Assembly: GCA_040403315.1 (NCBI GenBank) | Contig: JBBAKX010000007.1 | Coordinates: forward strand, 106,605-170,604 | From: CAMCXT01 sp040403315 | GTDB lineage: Bacteria > Bacteroidota > Bacteroidia > M30B66 | Length of the DNA stretch: 64,000 bases | Direction of reading: 5' to 3' | Shown: piece by piece, positions 41,982 through 50,268 of the stretch | Position numbering within the stretch: the stretch's first letter is position 1 | Layout: each line of letters opens with the position of its first letter | Position numbers and translations under genes: made by a program | The notes under the pieces: generated by a model | Databases searched by the model: none | Seen by the model: only the letters and a program-made list of their open reading frames with translations | Told to the model about the DNA's origin: nothing

Positions 41982-44663
41982 ATGAAGCTGAAAGTCGGGA
42001 TTATCTTCGGAGGAAGATCAAAAGAGCGTGAAATTTCTTTCGCCGGTGGGCGTACCGTTTACGATAACTTGAACAAGAGCTTGTTCGAAGCAGTGCCGGT
42101 TTTTGTAGATAGCTTTAATCAATTCATTCTCCTCGATTGGGAGTTTGTTTACAAAGGTTCGATCCGCGATTTTTACCCTGAACCATCTGCCGTTCCTGCC
42201 AGCGCAGGCGATTATCAAATTTATGCTGAATCTCTCCCCGGCGTTGATCCTATAAAAGAAGGAAATAAAATTGGTCGTGTTCTTAGCATTTCTGAGCTTC
42301 CTCAACTTTTCGACATTGCTTTCCTTTGCCTGCATGGACCATACGGTGAGGATGGTCGAATTCAAGGGCTTCTAGAATATCTCGACATTCCATACACAGG
42401 CAGTGGTATTTTACCAAGCGCCATCGGAATTAATAAAGTAGTGCAAAAGAAGCTTATGCTTCGAGCAGGTTTCAATTCGCCTGATTTCTTTACCGTTTCA
42501 CGGGATGAATGGCGCACTAGTCGCAATATTCAAGCGGTTATCGATCGCGCACTTCGAGAGGTGAAATTTCCTTTGGTCGTAAAATCTCCAACACAAGGCT
42601 CTTCTATTGGTGTTTCTGTAATTCACCAACCTGACGTATTGTTATTGGCTGAAGCCATTGATAAAAGTTTCTTTATTCGTGGCGTTTATGCAAGTTCATG
42701 GAACGCACTTTCAGCTTCCGAAAAAAACGAATGGATTTGGACAACATGCGACATCCGCGAAGGCATCGGAATCCCTGTGAGAATAGGGAACACGGTTTTT
42801 TCACATCCCGACGACCTCGAAAAATTCCTCAATGAGCAATTGCTTCAAGTAGATTCTCTCGCGATCGAATCGCTAGATGCAGAATCTGAAGTCATTCTTG
42901 AAGGCTTTATAGATGGAAAGGAATTTTCATCGATTGTGATCGAAGATATGAACGGAAAGGCAGTTTGCTTGCCGCCTACAGAGATCCGTAAAGGCAAAGA
43001 GGTGTTCGATTACCGCTCGAAATATCTTCCAGGTTTATCGCGCAAAATAACACCCATCGAACTTCCTGATGCCGATCTGGAAAGAATTCGTGAAACCTGC
43101 GAGCAACTTTTTACATCCCTCGGTTTCGGCGTTTATGCGCGCATCGATGGATTTATTAATGCAGAAGGAAAAATCTTCCTCAACGATCCAAACACAACTT
43201 CGGGTATGATGCCCTCGTCTTTCTTCTTCCACCAGGCAGCAGAAATCGGTTTCAATCCTTCCCAGTTTATCACATACATCATTCATACTTCACTCCGGCG
43301 AAGGATCGAGGAAATGAAATTCAGCGGAGTGGCCGAAAAGATGCTCAAGAAACTCGATGTTTCTATGCACGAAATGCGCAATAATCCTGCTGTACGCAAG
43401 AAAATTGCTGTAGTTTTTGGAGGCTATTCATCCGAACGACATATCTCGGTTGAAAGCGGGCGAAATGTGTATGAAAAGCTTTCATCTTCAGCTGTTTTCG
43501 AACCCGTTCCGGTGTTTCTTTCTGGCGCCGACGACGCACATGAATTGTACACTTTGCCAATCAACTTAATGTTGAAAGACAATGCAGACGATATTCGTGA
43601 GAAAATCCTCCATTTTTCAACCCATCCGATCATAAAAAAGATCATTGCTGAATGTGGTGAACTCACTGGGATGTTTGGCGATGTGAATAATCTTAATGCC
43701 CCAGAAAGAATCAATTATCCGCAACTGGCTGAAAGGGTAGGAGAGGTGTTTATTGCATTACATGGTCGCCCAGGTGAAGATGGAGCTTTGCAAAAGGAAC
43801 TCGAAAAAGTGGGACTTCCATACAATGGTTCTGATGCAGCCACTTCTGGAATTACCATTGATAAATTTAGAACCAACGAATTGTTGAAGGCCAACGGGAT
43901 GCTCGTGGCAGAACATTTTGTTGTTACAGAAGATGAATGGATTGAAAGTGAATCCGCAATGCTTTCCAAAGCCAATGCGATAGGTTATCCGCTAATCGCA
44001 AAGCCTGTTGATGATGGTTGTTCTTCTGCGGTAAAAAAGCTTCATAACGATGATGATTTTATTGCTTTTACGAAACTCATTTTCCGAAAGTCTGAAATTC
44101 TTGATGCCGAAGCTGCTTCTCGATTGAAAATCAAGCCCAAAGAAGAATTCCCTTTCAAACGTCAGTTTTTGGTGGAGTCGCTCATTAGTTCTAATGGTGC
44201 AGCAACTTTCCTTGAAATTACTGGCGGCATGCTTACACATTTCGATGCTGAAGGAAATATCCGATATGAAGTTTTCGAAGCTTCTGAAGCTTTGTCGGAG
44301 GGAGAAGTACTCTCATTGGAAGAAAAATTCTTGGCAGGCCAAGGACAAAATATCACACCAGCCAGATATTCTCGTGACTTAGAAAAAAGACAGCGCGTCT
44401 CAGACCGTGTGAAGGTAGAACTCGAGAAAGCTGCGCGCGTACTCAATGTGAGAGGGTATTGTCGAATCGATGCTTTTGTGAGAATCTTCGCCGATGAACG
44501 AACCGAAATCATTTTCATTGAGGTGAATTCCCTTCCGGGGATGACACCAGCTACGTGTATCTTTCACCAGAGCGCAATCAATGGATATAAACCTTACGAT
44601 TTTATTGAAAAAATTATGACTTTTGCTAAAGCGTCGGCAAATTCAAGAAATCAACCGGCATAA
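41982..44663 (+). CDS. ddl: Double D-alanine-D-alanine ligase fusion
   Basis: An 893-residue chain made of two Ddl-like ATP-grasp modules, where a normal enzyme has 310-370 residues. Module 1 (about 1-460) opens with KVGIIFGGRSKEREISFAGG and has KSPTQGSSIGVSVI, VYARIDGF and the closing LNDPNTTSGMMPSSFFFHQ. Module 2 (about 470-893) opens with KKIAVVFGGYSSERHISVESG, then GRPGEDGALQKELEKVGLPY, DGCSSAVKK, YCRIDAFV and FIEVNSLPGMTPATCIFHQ. Both keep the first Glu, the late Arg and the Asn of the metal site; module 1 has Asp where E is usual before Asn. It sits where ddl lies in flavobacteria, before the PASTA gene, so it may be the only Ddl. Role in D-Ala-D-Ala synthesis for peptidoglycan is inferred. 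Confidence 0.9.
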   Translation: MKLKVGIIFGGRSKEREISFAGGRTVYDNLNKSLFEAVPVFVDSFNQFILLDWEFVYKGSIRDFYPEPSAVPASAGDYQIYAESLPGVDPIKEGNKIGRVLSISELPQLFDIAFLCLHGPYGEDGRIQGLLEYLDIPYTGSGILPSAIGINKVVQKKLMLRAGFNSPDFFTVSRDEWRTSRNIQAVIDRALREVKFPLVVKSPTQGSSIGVSVIHQPDVLLLAEAIDKSFFIRGVYASSWNALSASEKNEWIWTTCDIREGIGIPVRIGNTVFSHPDDLEKFLNEQLLQVDSLAIESLDAESEVILEGFIDGKEFSSIVIEDMNGKAVCLPPTEIRKGKEVFDYRSKYLPGLSRKITPIELPDADLERIRETCEQLFTSLGFGVYARIDGFINAEGKIFLNDPNTTSGMMPSSFFFHQAAEIGFNPSQFITYIIHTSLRRRIEEMKFSGVAEKMLKKLDVSMHEMRNNPAVRKKIAVVFGGYSSERHISVESGRNVYEKLSSSAVFEPVPVFLSGADDAHELYTLPINLMLKDNADDIREKILHFSTHPIIKKIIAECGELTGMFGDVNNLNAPERINYPQLAERVGEVFIALHGRPGEDGALQKELEKVGLPYNGSDAATSGITIDKFRTNELLKANGMLVAEHFVVTEDEWIESESAMLSKANAIGYPLIAKPVDDGCSSAVKKLHNDDDFIAFTKLIFRKSEILDAEAASRLKIKPKEEFPFKRQFLVESLISSNGAATFLEITGGMLTHFDAEGNIRYEVFEASEALSEGEVLSLEEKFLAGQGQNITPARYSRDLEKRQRVSDRVKVELEKAARVLNVRGYCRIDAFVRIFADERTEIIFIEVNSLPGMTPATCIFHQSAINGYKPYDFIEKIMTFAKASANSRNQPA

Positions 44664-44667
44664 CCGC

Positions 44668-45462
44668 ATGACATTTCTAGAATTTGTAAAGACCAAGCAG
44701 TTTTGGAAGCATTTCATCGGAGCATCAGTTGCCATGGTGATATTTCTATGGATCTGTTTGCTGTTTATGGATTTTTACACATTGCATGATTCTAAAGCCA
44801 CCGTTCCAGATTTCAAAGGGTTGTACATTAAGGATTTGGATAAATTCGTGGAGGGGCACAATCTCCGTTACGAAATCATCGACTCGGTGTACAACATGAA
44901 AAAGGAAAAAGGTACTGTTTTAGAACAGGAACCTCGCCCTGGCTCAACGGTTAAAGAAGACCGAACCATCTACCTTACCGTAAATGCGATGCTGAACCAG
45001 CAGGTGAAAGTCCCAAACCTGTTGAATTTATCGCTTCGGCAAGCTTCCTCTTTATTGGAAACCTACGGACTAAAAGTTGGTTCGCTGCGTTACGTGGAAG
45101 GTTTACCACCAGTGATTCGTCAGCTTTATAAAGGAAAAGACATCAAACATGGCTCAATGCTCGATAAAGGTTCTGCCATCGATTTAGTACTTGGAAAAGG
45201 GCAAAACAATGGCTTGATACCAGTGCCAAATTTGTTTGGGCTTACATTAGAAGAAGTTCGAATGATTTTAGTTGAAAATCAATTAATTCTGGGGATGAAA
45301 TTGATGGATATCACAGCAAAAGATACTATATCTGCTCGAGTATATAAACAATTTCCAGAGCCTTCGGCCGATGGATTATACGACGGTGCTTCTATCAATG
45401 TCTGGTTAACAGGAAGCGATGAAGTACTAGAAAACGAAAAAATGAAGAATGATACTTTATAA
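44668..45462 (+). CDS. PASTA-domain membrane protein
   Basis: A 264-residue protein with a short cytoplasmic start, one membrane helix (SVAMVIFLWICLLFM, residues about 20-37) and three PASTA domains outside: TVPDFKGLYIKDLDKFVEG, VKVPNLLNLSLRQASSLLE and IPVPNLFGLTLEEVRMILV. PASTA domains bind peptidoglycan fragments. The start at 44668 (MTFLEFVKTK), 4 bases after the ddl stop, is preferred over an earlier Met at 44623 that overlaps ddl. Unlike PASTA kinases it has no kinase domain. The pairing with ddl supports a cell-wall role. Confidence 0.92.
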   Translation: MTFLEFVKTKQFWKHFIGASVAMVIFLWICLLFMDFYTLHDSKATVPDFKGLYIKDLDKFVEGHNLRYEIIDSVYNMKKEKGTVLEQEPRPGSTVKEDRTIYLTVNAMLNQQVKVPNLLNLSLRQASSLLETYGLKVGSLRYVEGLPPVIRQLYKGKDIKHGSMLDKGSAIDLVLGKGQNNGLIPVPNLFGLTLEEVRMILVENQLILGMKLMDITAKDTISARVYKQFPEPSADGLYDGASINVWLTGSDEVLENEKMKNDTL

Positions 45463-47296
45463 AAGAACTTTTTTAACTGTATTGCTATTCGTAGTTCAGC
45501 TTTGCGTTCAAGCGCAAGGTTTGACTGTGATGCCTCTTGGTTCTTATAACCCTCCGAAAAATAATGAGCAAATCAATAAGTCGTCTAGGGTTTTTCGAGA
45601 CTCCATCAGTTTGCCTTTTGTAGAAGATTTTTCATACAAAGGCAATCATGCCGATTATGATAAATGGTTAGGCTACAGTGTTCAAATCAATGGGAATTTG
45701 CCACTAAAACCACCAACGATCGGTGTTGCTACTTTCGATGGTCTCAGCTGGAAAGGAAATCCCTACAGCAATTCAGTTACTAGTGGAAACGCCGATACAC
45801 TTACATCCAAACCATTCCGTTTAGCTTATACACCAGCTGATTCTCTTTATTTGAGTTTCTTCTATCAACCTGGCGGGCGAGGCAATTATCCTGAGTTTAT
45901 TGATTCTTTGATCTTAGAATTTTATAAAGTAGGCGACTCTACTTGGACTTGGGTTTGGGGAGTTAAAGGGGAAGATTATCCTCAGCTTGCACGCGACTTT
46001 TCTCAAGTCATGATCCCAATAGCTGATACAGCTTATTTGAAAAATGGATTTCAGTTTAGATTCAGAAATTTCGCGCAACAAAATGGAAGCTGGGACCATT
46101 GGCATATCGATTATTTGAAACTTGAAACAGGACGTTTTCAAAACGATACTTTGTATAACGACTTTGCTTTCATGTATCCAGCAACTAGCCTTTTACTCAA
46201 TTATCAATCGTTGCCTTTGTGGCATTTTTTACCCAATGCCAACGACAACATGGATGATTTCTACAATCTATCCATGACTACACTCAATGCTGGTCCAGCC
46301 AATAAGTTTTACGGTTACGAATTTTACAATGCCAATCAAGTTCAAGTTGATTTGTTGCTTTTGAGCAATCAAGGGCCGATTCTCCCAAGAGAGGAATATG
46401 TTGTTGAAGAGCCTGTGAAATACACCTATGAAGATCCAGGTACAGAATCAACAGTTTACTTCTTGAATCATTATTTAAGTGAAAATCAAGATGAACTGTC
46501 TCGGAACGATACTATAGTTTACGAGCAAGTGTTTAGTAACTATTATGCACTCGATGATGGAACCGCTGAAGCTAGAATTAGCATCAATAACAATGGAGGA
46601 GGTTTCGCAGCACAACGTTTCGATTCATATTTAAGCGACACTTTGAAGGCAGTTCAAATATTCTTCAATAGAACAATTGGAGATATTGGAGGGCAATCAT
46701 TTTACCTGATGATTTGGTCGGCAGGTTCAAATGCTCCAGGTAATTTACTGTATGAGCAAGTCGTAGATTATCCGCCAAATCAAGGGTTGAATACGTTTTT
46801 TACAATTACACTTGATTCAGCTATCTACATCCCTTCTGGTACATATTACATTGGTTGGGCACAAACTTCGAATTTTGAAATCAATGTTGGATTCGACAAG
46901 AATTTCAATAACAATAGCCGCATCTATTACAACTTAGATGGCAGTTGGTACAACTACGCAGCACAACAAGGTACCTTGATGATTCGACCGCTCTTCCGCT
47001 ATCCATTCGACTTGAATGTTGGCTCTGAGTCACAGACAAAATTAAACAAAGTACAATGGAATCTTTATCCAAATCCTGCAATTGGTTCGGTGTATATTCA
47101 GGTTCCAATTGAAGGAAATGCTCATTGGATTCTCATGGATGCAACTGGAAGAGTGATCAATCAAGACAATGCCAGCTCTGCCCAAGTGGAAATTTCACTG
47201 AATCAGATTCCTTCAGGATTTTACTTCATAGGTTTAAAGACCAATTCTGATTCAAGCTATCAGTTTAAAAAGCTTGTAATTTCTAAAAACCGATGA
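45449..47296 (+). CDS. T9SS-secreted protein of unknown function
   Basis: A 615-residue secreted protein with a signal peptide ending at about residue 23 (LCVQAQ) and a type A sorting tail (WNLYPNPAIGSVYIQ to GFYFIGLKTNSDSSYQFKK). The middle contains beta-rich modules (LPFVEDFSYKG and, near residues 190-225, FRFRNFAQQNGSWDHWHIDYLKLE), a pattern common in large T9SS cargo of flavobacteria. No catalytic motif was recognised. It overlaps the PASTA gene by 14 bases and the pseudouridine synthase gene by 4 bases, so it is part of that operon. Confidence 0.85.
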   Translation: MILYKRTFLTVLLFVVQLCVQAQGLTVMPLGSYNPPKNNEQINKSSRVFRDSISLPFVEDFSYKGNHADYDKWLGYSVQINGNLPLKPPTIGVATFDGLSWKGNPYSNSVTSGNADTLTSKPFRLAYTPADSLYLSFFYQPGGRGNYPEFIDSLILEFYKVGDSTWTWVWGVKGEDYPQLARDFSQVMIPIADTAYLKNGFQFRFRNFAQQNGSWDHWHIDYLKLETGRFQNDTLYNDFAFMYPATSLLLNYQSLPLWHFLPNANDNMDDFYNLSMTTLNAGPANKFYGYEFYNANQVQVDLLLLSNQGPILPREEYVVEEPVKYTYEDPGTESTVYFLNHYLSENQDELSRNDTIVYEQVFSNYYALDDGTAEARISINNNGGGFAAQRFDSYLSDTLKAVQIFFNRTIGDIGGQSFYLMIWSAGSNAPGNLLYEQVVDYPPNQGLNTFFTITLDSAIYIPSGTYYIGWAQTSNFEINVGFDKNFNNNSRIYYNLDGSWYNYAAQQGTLMIRPLFRYPFDLNVGSESQTKLNKVQWNLYPNPAIGSVYIQVPIEGNAHWILMDATGRVINQDNASSAQVEISLNQIPSGFYFIGLKTNSDSSYQFKKLVISKNR

Positions 47297-48375
47297 ATAA
47301 TTTAGGAGCTTGGGATGATGAAGAGGAGCGATTTGTCGACAATGATTCTGAAGAAGGCGATCAAGAAGAACTTTTTGAGCATTTTAAGATAGTTGCCGAT
47401 AAAGGGCAAGAATTGCTTCGTGTAGATAAGTTTCTTCAGAATCGGTTGGAGAAAACTTCTCGGAGCCGCATTCAAGCTTCTGCTGATGCAGGAAACATTC
47501 AAGTAAACGGTAAGGCTGTAAAATCAAACTATCGCGTTAAACCGGGCGATGTGGTGGCCGTAGTTTTTGCGCATCCTCCTCGAGAGCGAGAGTTGAAGCC
47601 GGAGAATTTACCTCTCGATATTGTTTATGAAGATGATGATGTAATTGTAATCAACAAAAAGCCTGGTATGGTTGTACATCCTGGCTATGGCAATTACACA
47701 GGCACATTGGTGAATGCCTTGATTTATCATTTCCAACATTTGCCTTTGTATCAACAAAAGCAACCTCGACCAGGGTTGGTGCATCGCCTTGATAAAAATA
47801 CATCAGGCATCATGGTGATGGGCAAAAATGAGTATGCTATGACGCACTTGGCTCGTCAATTTTTTGAGCGAACCACCAAACGAACTTATTTGGCTTTGGT
47901 TTGGGGAGATTTTCAAGACGACGGTGGTACAGTTACAGGACATATCGGGAGGGATATTAGAGACCGGAAACTATTTGCTGTTTTCCCTGATGGAACCCAA
48001 GGTAAACATGCGATTACTCATTATAAAGTAATTCGCCGATTCAGTTATGTAACGCTTGTTGAATGTAAGCTAGAAACTGGAAGAACTCACCAAATTCGAG
48101 TGCACATGAAATACAAAGGCCATCCGTTGTTTAACGACGATACCTACGGTGGCGATCAAATTCTGAAAGGCACGACTTCCTCCTCATACAAGCATTTTAT
48201 AAGCAATTGTTTTGAAATTCTGCCTCGTCATGCTTTGCATGCAAAATCACTCGGTTTTGTGCACCCAGTATCGGGAGAAGAATTGTTTTTCGATTCAGAC
48301 TTACCGCAAGATATGACAGATGCTCTCCAAAAATGGGAGACCTATGCAACACATCGAATTGAGAAGGAATATTAA
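47293..48375 (+). CDS. rluD: RluD-family pseudouridine synthase
   Basis: Converts uridines to pseudouridine in 23S rRNA. A 50-residue acidic extension precedes an S4 RNA-binding domain (LRVDKFLQNRLEKTSRSRIQ) and the catalytic domain: GMVVHPGYGNYTGTLVNAL, the active-site RPGLVHRLDKNTSGIMVMGK with its Asp, and GRTHQIRVHMKYKGHPLFND. Position next to ddl and the PASTA gene is usual in Bacteroidota. Its stop overlaps the stop of the convergent exosortase gene by 4 bases. Which of RluA, C or D specificity applies cannot be read from the sequence. Confidence 0.93.
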   Translation: MNNLGAWDDEEERFVDNDSEEGDQEELFEHFKIVADKGQELLRVDKFLQNRLEKTSRSRIQASADAGNIQVNGKAVKSNYRVKPGDVVAVVFAHPPRERELKPENLPLDIVYEDDDVIVINKKPGMVVHPGYGNYTGTLVNALIYHFQHLPLYQQKQPRPGLVHRLDKNTSGIMVMGKNEYAMTHLARQFFERTTKRTYLALVWGDFQDDGGTVTGHIGRDIRDRKLFAVFPDGTQGKHAITHYKVIRRFSYVTLVECKLETGRTHQIRVHMKYKGHPLFNDDTYGGDQILKGTTSSSYKHFISNCFEILPRHALHAKSLGFVHPVSGEELFFDSDLPQDMTDALQKWETYATHRIEKEY

Positions 48376-48911
48376 GCGGAGACTTTCTTTTTACGGTCAA
48401 CTATAAATATGACCCATACAACCCAAAGTGCGAAAATGACAATGTAGATCATGTTGTTAAACAGATCGTGTTGTTCCATCTTTACAAAACCTCCAATTTT
48501 ATATGAAGAGGTGATAAGTGCTACTACGCGGGCAATGTTGATAGCTGAAATAAATGCAGCACCTGCCGGGATAAACCAAAGCTTCTTTTTCCAAGGCCCA
48601 GGGTAGGAGATAATTAAAGCACAAAATCCATACGTAAGCCCAAAGCCAACACATGGATTGCCAATGATAACACCATAAGAACCTATAATTGCTAAAGAAT
48701 TGTAGCCGGAAACAGTTTCATAACCTTGAAGCTGTAAAACCAACTCACTTCCACCATGAACAATTTGTAGAAAGATATGGTAAAAAAAAGACCACAGCTT
48801 GTTGTAAATAACAAGCTCGTGGCTTAAAAAGTTTTCGGAAACAAGCCAAAAAAGATAAAACCCGAATATCTTCGCAAGGAAGAGGTTTAAACTTTTAGCA
48901 CTGCTATCCAC
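48372..48911 (-). CDS. Exosortase-family membrane protease/transpeptidase
   Basis: A 179-residue membrane protein of the archaeosortase/exosortase family, which cuts C-terminal sorting signals and attaches proteins to a surface molecule. The catalytic triad is visible: Cys87 in NPCVGFGLTYGF, Arg128 in INIARVVALI and His148 in MEQHDLFNN. About six helices surround them. The compact size, without extra domains, fits the Bacteroidota type that pairs with PID-CTERM peptides (XrtX as I recall it; the class name is less certain than the family). The gene for such a peptide lies 26 bases upstream on the same strand. Confidence 0.88.
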   Translation of the reverse strand: MDSSAKSLNLFLAKIFGFYLFWLVSENFLSHELVIYNKLWSFFYHIFLQIVHGGSELVLQLQGYETVSGYNSLAIIGSYGVIIGNPCVGFGLTYGFCALIISYPGPWKKKLWFIPAGAAFISAINIARVVALITSSYKIGGFVKMEQHDLFNNMIYIVIFALWVVWVIFIVDRKKKVSA

Positions 48912-48937
48912 AGTTTATATATAGGCAGTAAAATGAA

Positions 48938-49135
48938 TTACTTGCTTGCTTTCTTTTCTTTACGTACGTCGTAAATCTTCTTAGCGCCAACACCTGCACA
49001 TGCAGCAATTAGCAAAGACAATCCGCCGTCGATAGGAACAATTTGAGGACCTGGAGGGTTCGGAGTTGCCATGAGTGCAGTAGTCAAGGCAGTAGCGAAA
49101 AGTACTCCGGCAGTCAACAGAATATTCTTATTCAT
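48938..49135 (-). CDS. PID-CTERM sorting-domain peptide
   Basis: A 65-residue protein that is almost all targeting signal: a Sec signal peptide (residues 1-23, ending ALMA), a short Pro/Gly linker TPNPPGPQIV, then the sorting domain VPIDGGLSLLIAA (about 33-45) with a membrane helix and the basic tail RKEKK. The PID motif followed by GGLSLL is the hallmark of the PID-CTERM family. It is probably the substrate of the neighbouring exosortase. After processing only about 10-12 residues would remain outside, so it may be a tag, lipid-linked peptide or signal rather than a structural protein. Confidence 0.85.
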   Translation of the reverse strand: MNKNILLTAGVLFATALTTALMATPNPPGPQIVPIDGGLSLLIAACAGVGAKKIYDVRKEKKASK

Positions 49136-49176
49136 GGATGTGGGTATTAGATTTGTGAATTAGTTCTCTCTAAAGA

Positions 49177-49184
49177 CAAAGATA
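49177..49184 (-). promoter_or_regulatory. Possible -7 box of the PID-CTERM/exosortase pair
   Basis: TATCTTTG on the minus strand is a full match to TAnnTTTG, 42 bases before the start codon at 49135. A TTTTTG 16 bases upstream is a weak -33 candidate with spacing 2 bases short of the others. The rest of the 227-base gap to 49362 shows nothing clear. Confidence 0.45.
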
Positions 49185-49362
49185 AACAATCATCCCAATT
49201 CAAAAACAAATTCATTCAATATTTTCAGAAAAAAATGTTAATGCTTACATCTATCTTACACAAAACATTTTTTAAGTAGCTGTAAATAAGATCAATAAGA
49301 ATGCTTTACACTCAAGAAAAATTGTTAATAACACTCACAATATCGGATAAAATAGTTACCAT

Positions 49363-50235
49363 TTAGAGATTTTCATTTGCTCTAATCTGCTTTGATGTTT
49401 TGCTTGAACCATCATGACTCCAACCCGGAGGGCCAAACACATACATCCATCTACTTTTCCAATTTGGTGCTTTTTTTACATCCAACCAAATAGATTTCCA
49501 CTCATGAAATACGACGCTTGCAGGTTGATATGTATCTAGATTTTTTGTGAGGCCATAATTAATTTTAACATCCTTGAGCTCAGGCCTGAAGGTGCCAAAA
49601 AACCTGTCCCAAATAATCAAAACCATACCCAAATTTGAATCTAAGTATTCTGTGTTTGAAGCATGGTGAACCCTATGATGCGAAGGTGTCACGAAAATGT
49701 ATTCGAACCAGTTCGGGAGTTTTCTGATTGTTTCTGTGTGTACCCAAAATCCATAAACTTGGGTTGCTGCATACATGAAAACAATATCGAAAGCTTCAAA
49801 CCCTAGCAATGTTAGTGGAATAAAGTATAAAAAGCGGTAGTAAGGCTGAAATACTGAAGACCTTATCGCTACTGTGAAATTGAATTTCTCGCTCGAATGG
49901 TGTGTAACATGCGATGCCCAGAAGAACCTAACTAAATGGTCAACATAGTGCAGAATATAATAAGCGAAGTCTTGAGCGAAGAATAATAGCACCCAGTAAA
50001 TCGATGTTTTTTCATTGAATGATAAAAGACTGAACCCATTAAACCAACTCAGAATGCCCAGAGTTACTACTCTGAAGATTAAATCGTTCAGGAAATTTAA
50101 GGTTGTGCACATCAGATTGATGGCTGTGTCTTTTCCTAGGTAAAGTTCCTTATGATGGTAATGGCTATAAACCATTTCAACGAGAACCAAAATCACCATG
50201 AATGGTGTTGTAAAAAGCAGTAATATCTCTTCCAC
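49363..50235 (-). CDS. Fatty acid hydroxylase (sterol desaturase family)
   Basis: A 290-residue membrane di-iron hydroxylase. The histidine clusters that bind iron are visible as HYVDH, HVTHHS and HRVHHA, with the family's extra His near FWVHTETIR. About four to five helices anchor it. Bacterial members hydroxylate lipid acyl chains or sterol-like molecules. It is the last gene of a minus-strand run of GH3, propeller-like protein and glycerol-3-phosphate dehydrogenase, with 33 bases from the last, so a role in lipid metabolism fits the setting. Confidence 0.9.
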   Translation of the reverse strand: MEEILLLFTTPFMVILVLVEMVYSHYHHKELYLGKDTAINLMCTTLNFLNDLIFRVVTLGILSWFNGFSLLSFNEKTSIYWVLLFFAQDFAYYILHYVDHLVRFFWASHVTHHSSEKFNFTVAIRSSVFQPYYRFLYFIPLTLLGFEAFDIVFMYAATQVYGFWVHTETIRKLPNWFEYIFVTPSHHRVHHASNTEYLDSNLGMVLIIWDRFFGTFRPELKDVKINYGLTKNLDTYQPASVVFHEWKSIWLDVKKAPNWKSRWMYVFGPPGWSHDGSSKTSKQIRANENL

Positions 50236-50268
50236 GCAGCAAAATTAATATTCCTTTTGAATTCCTCT

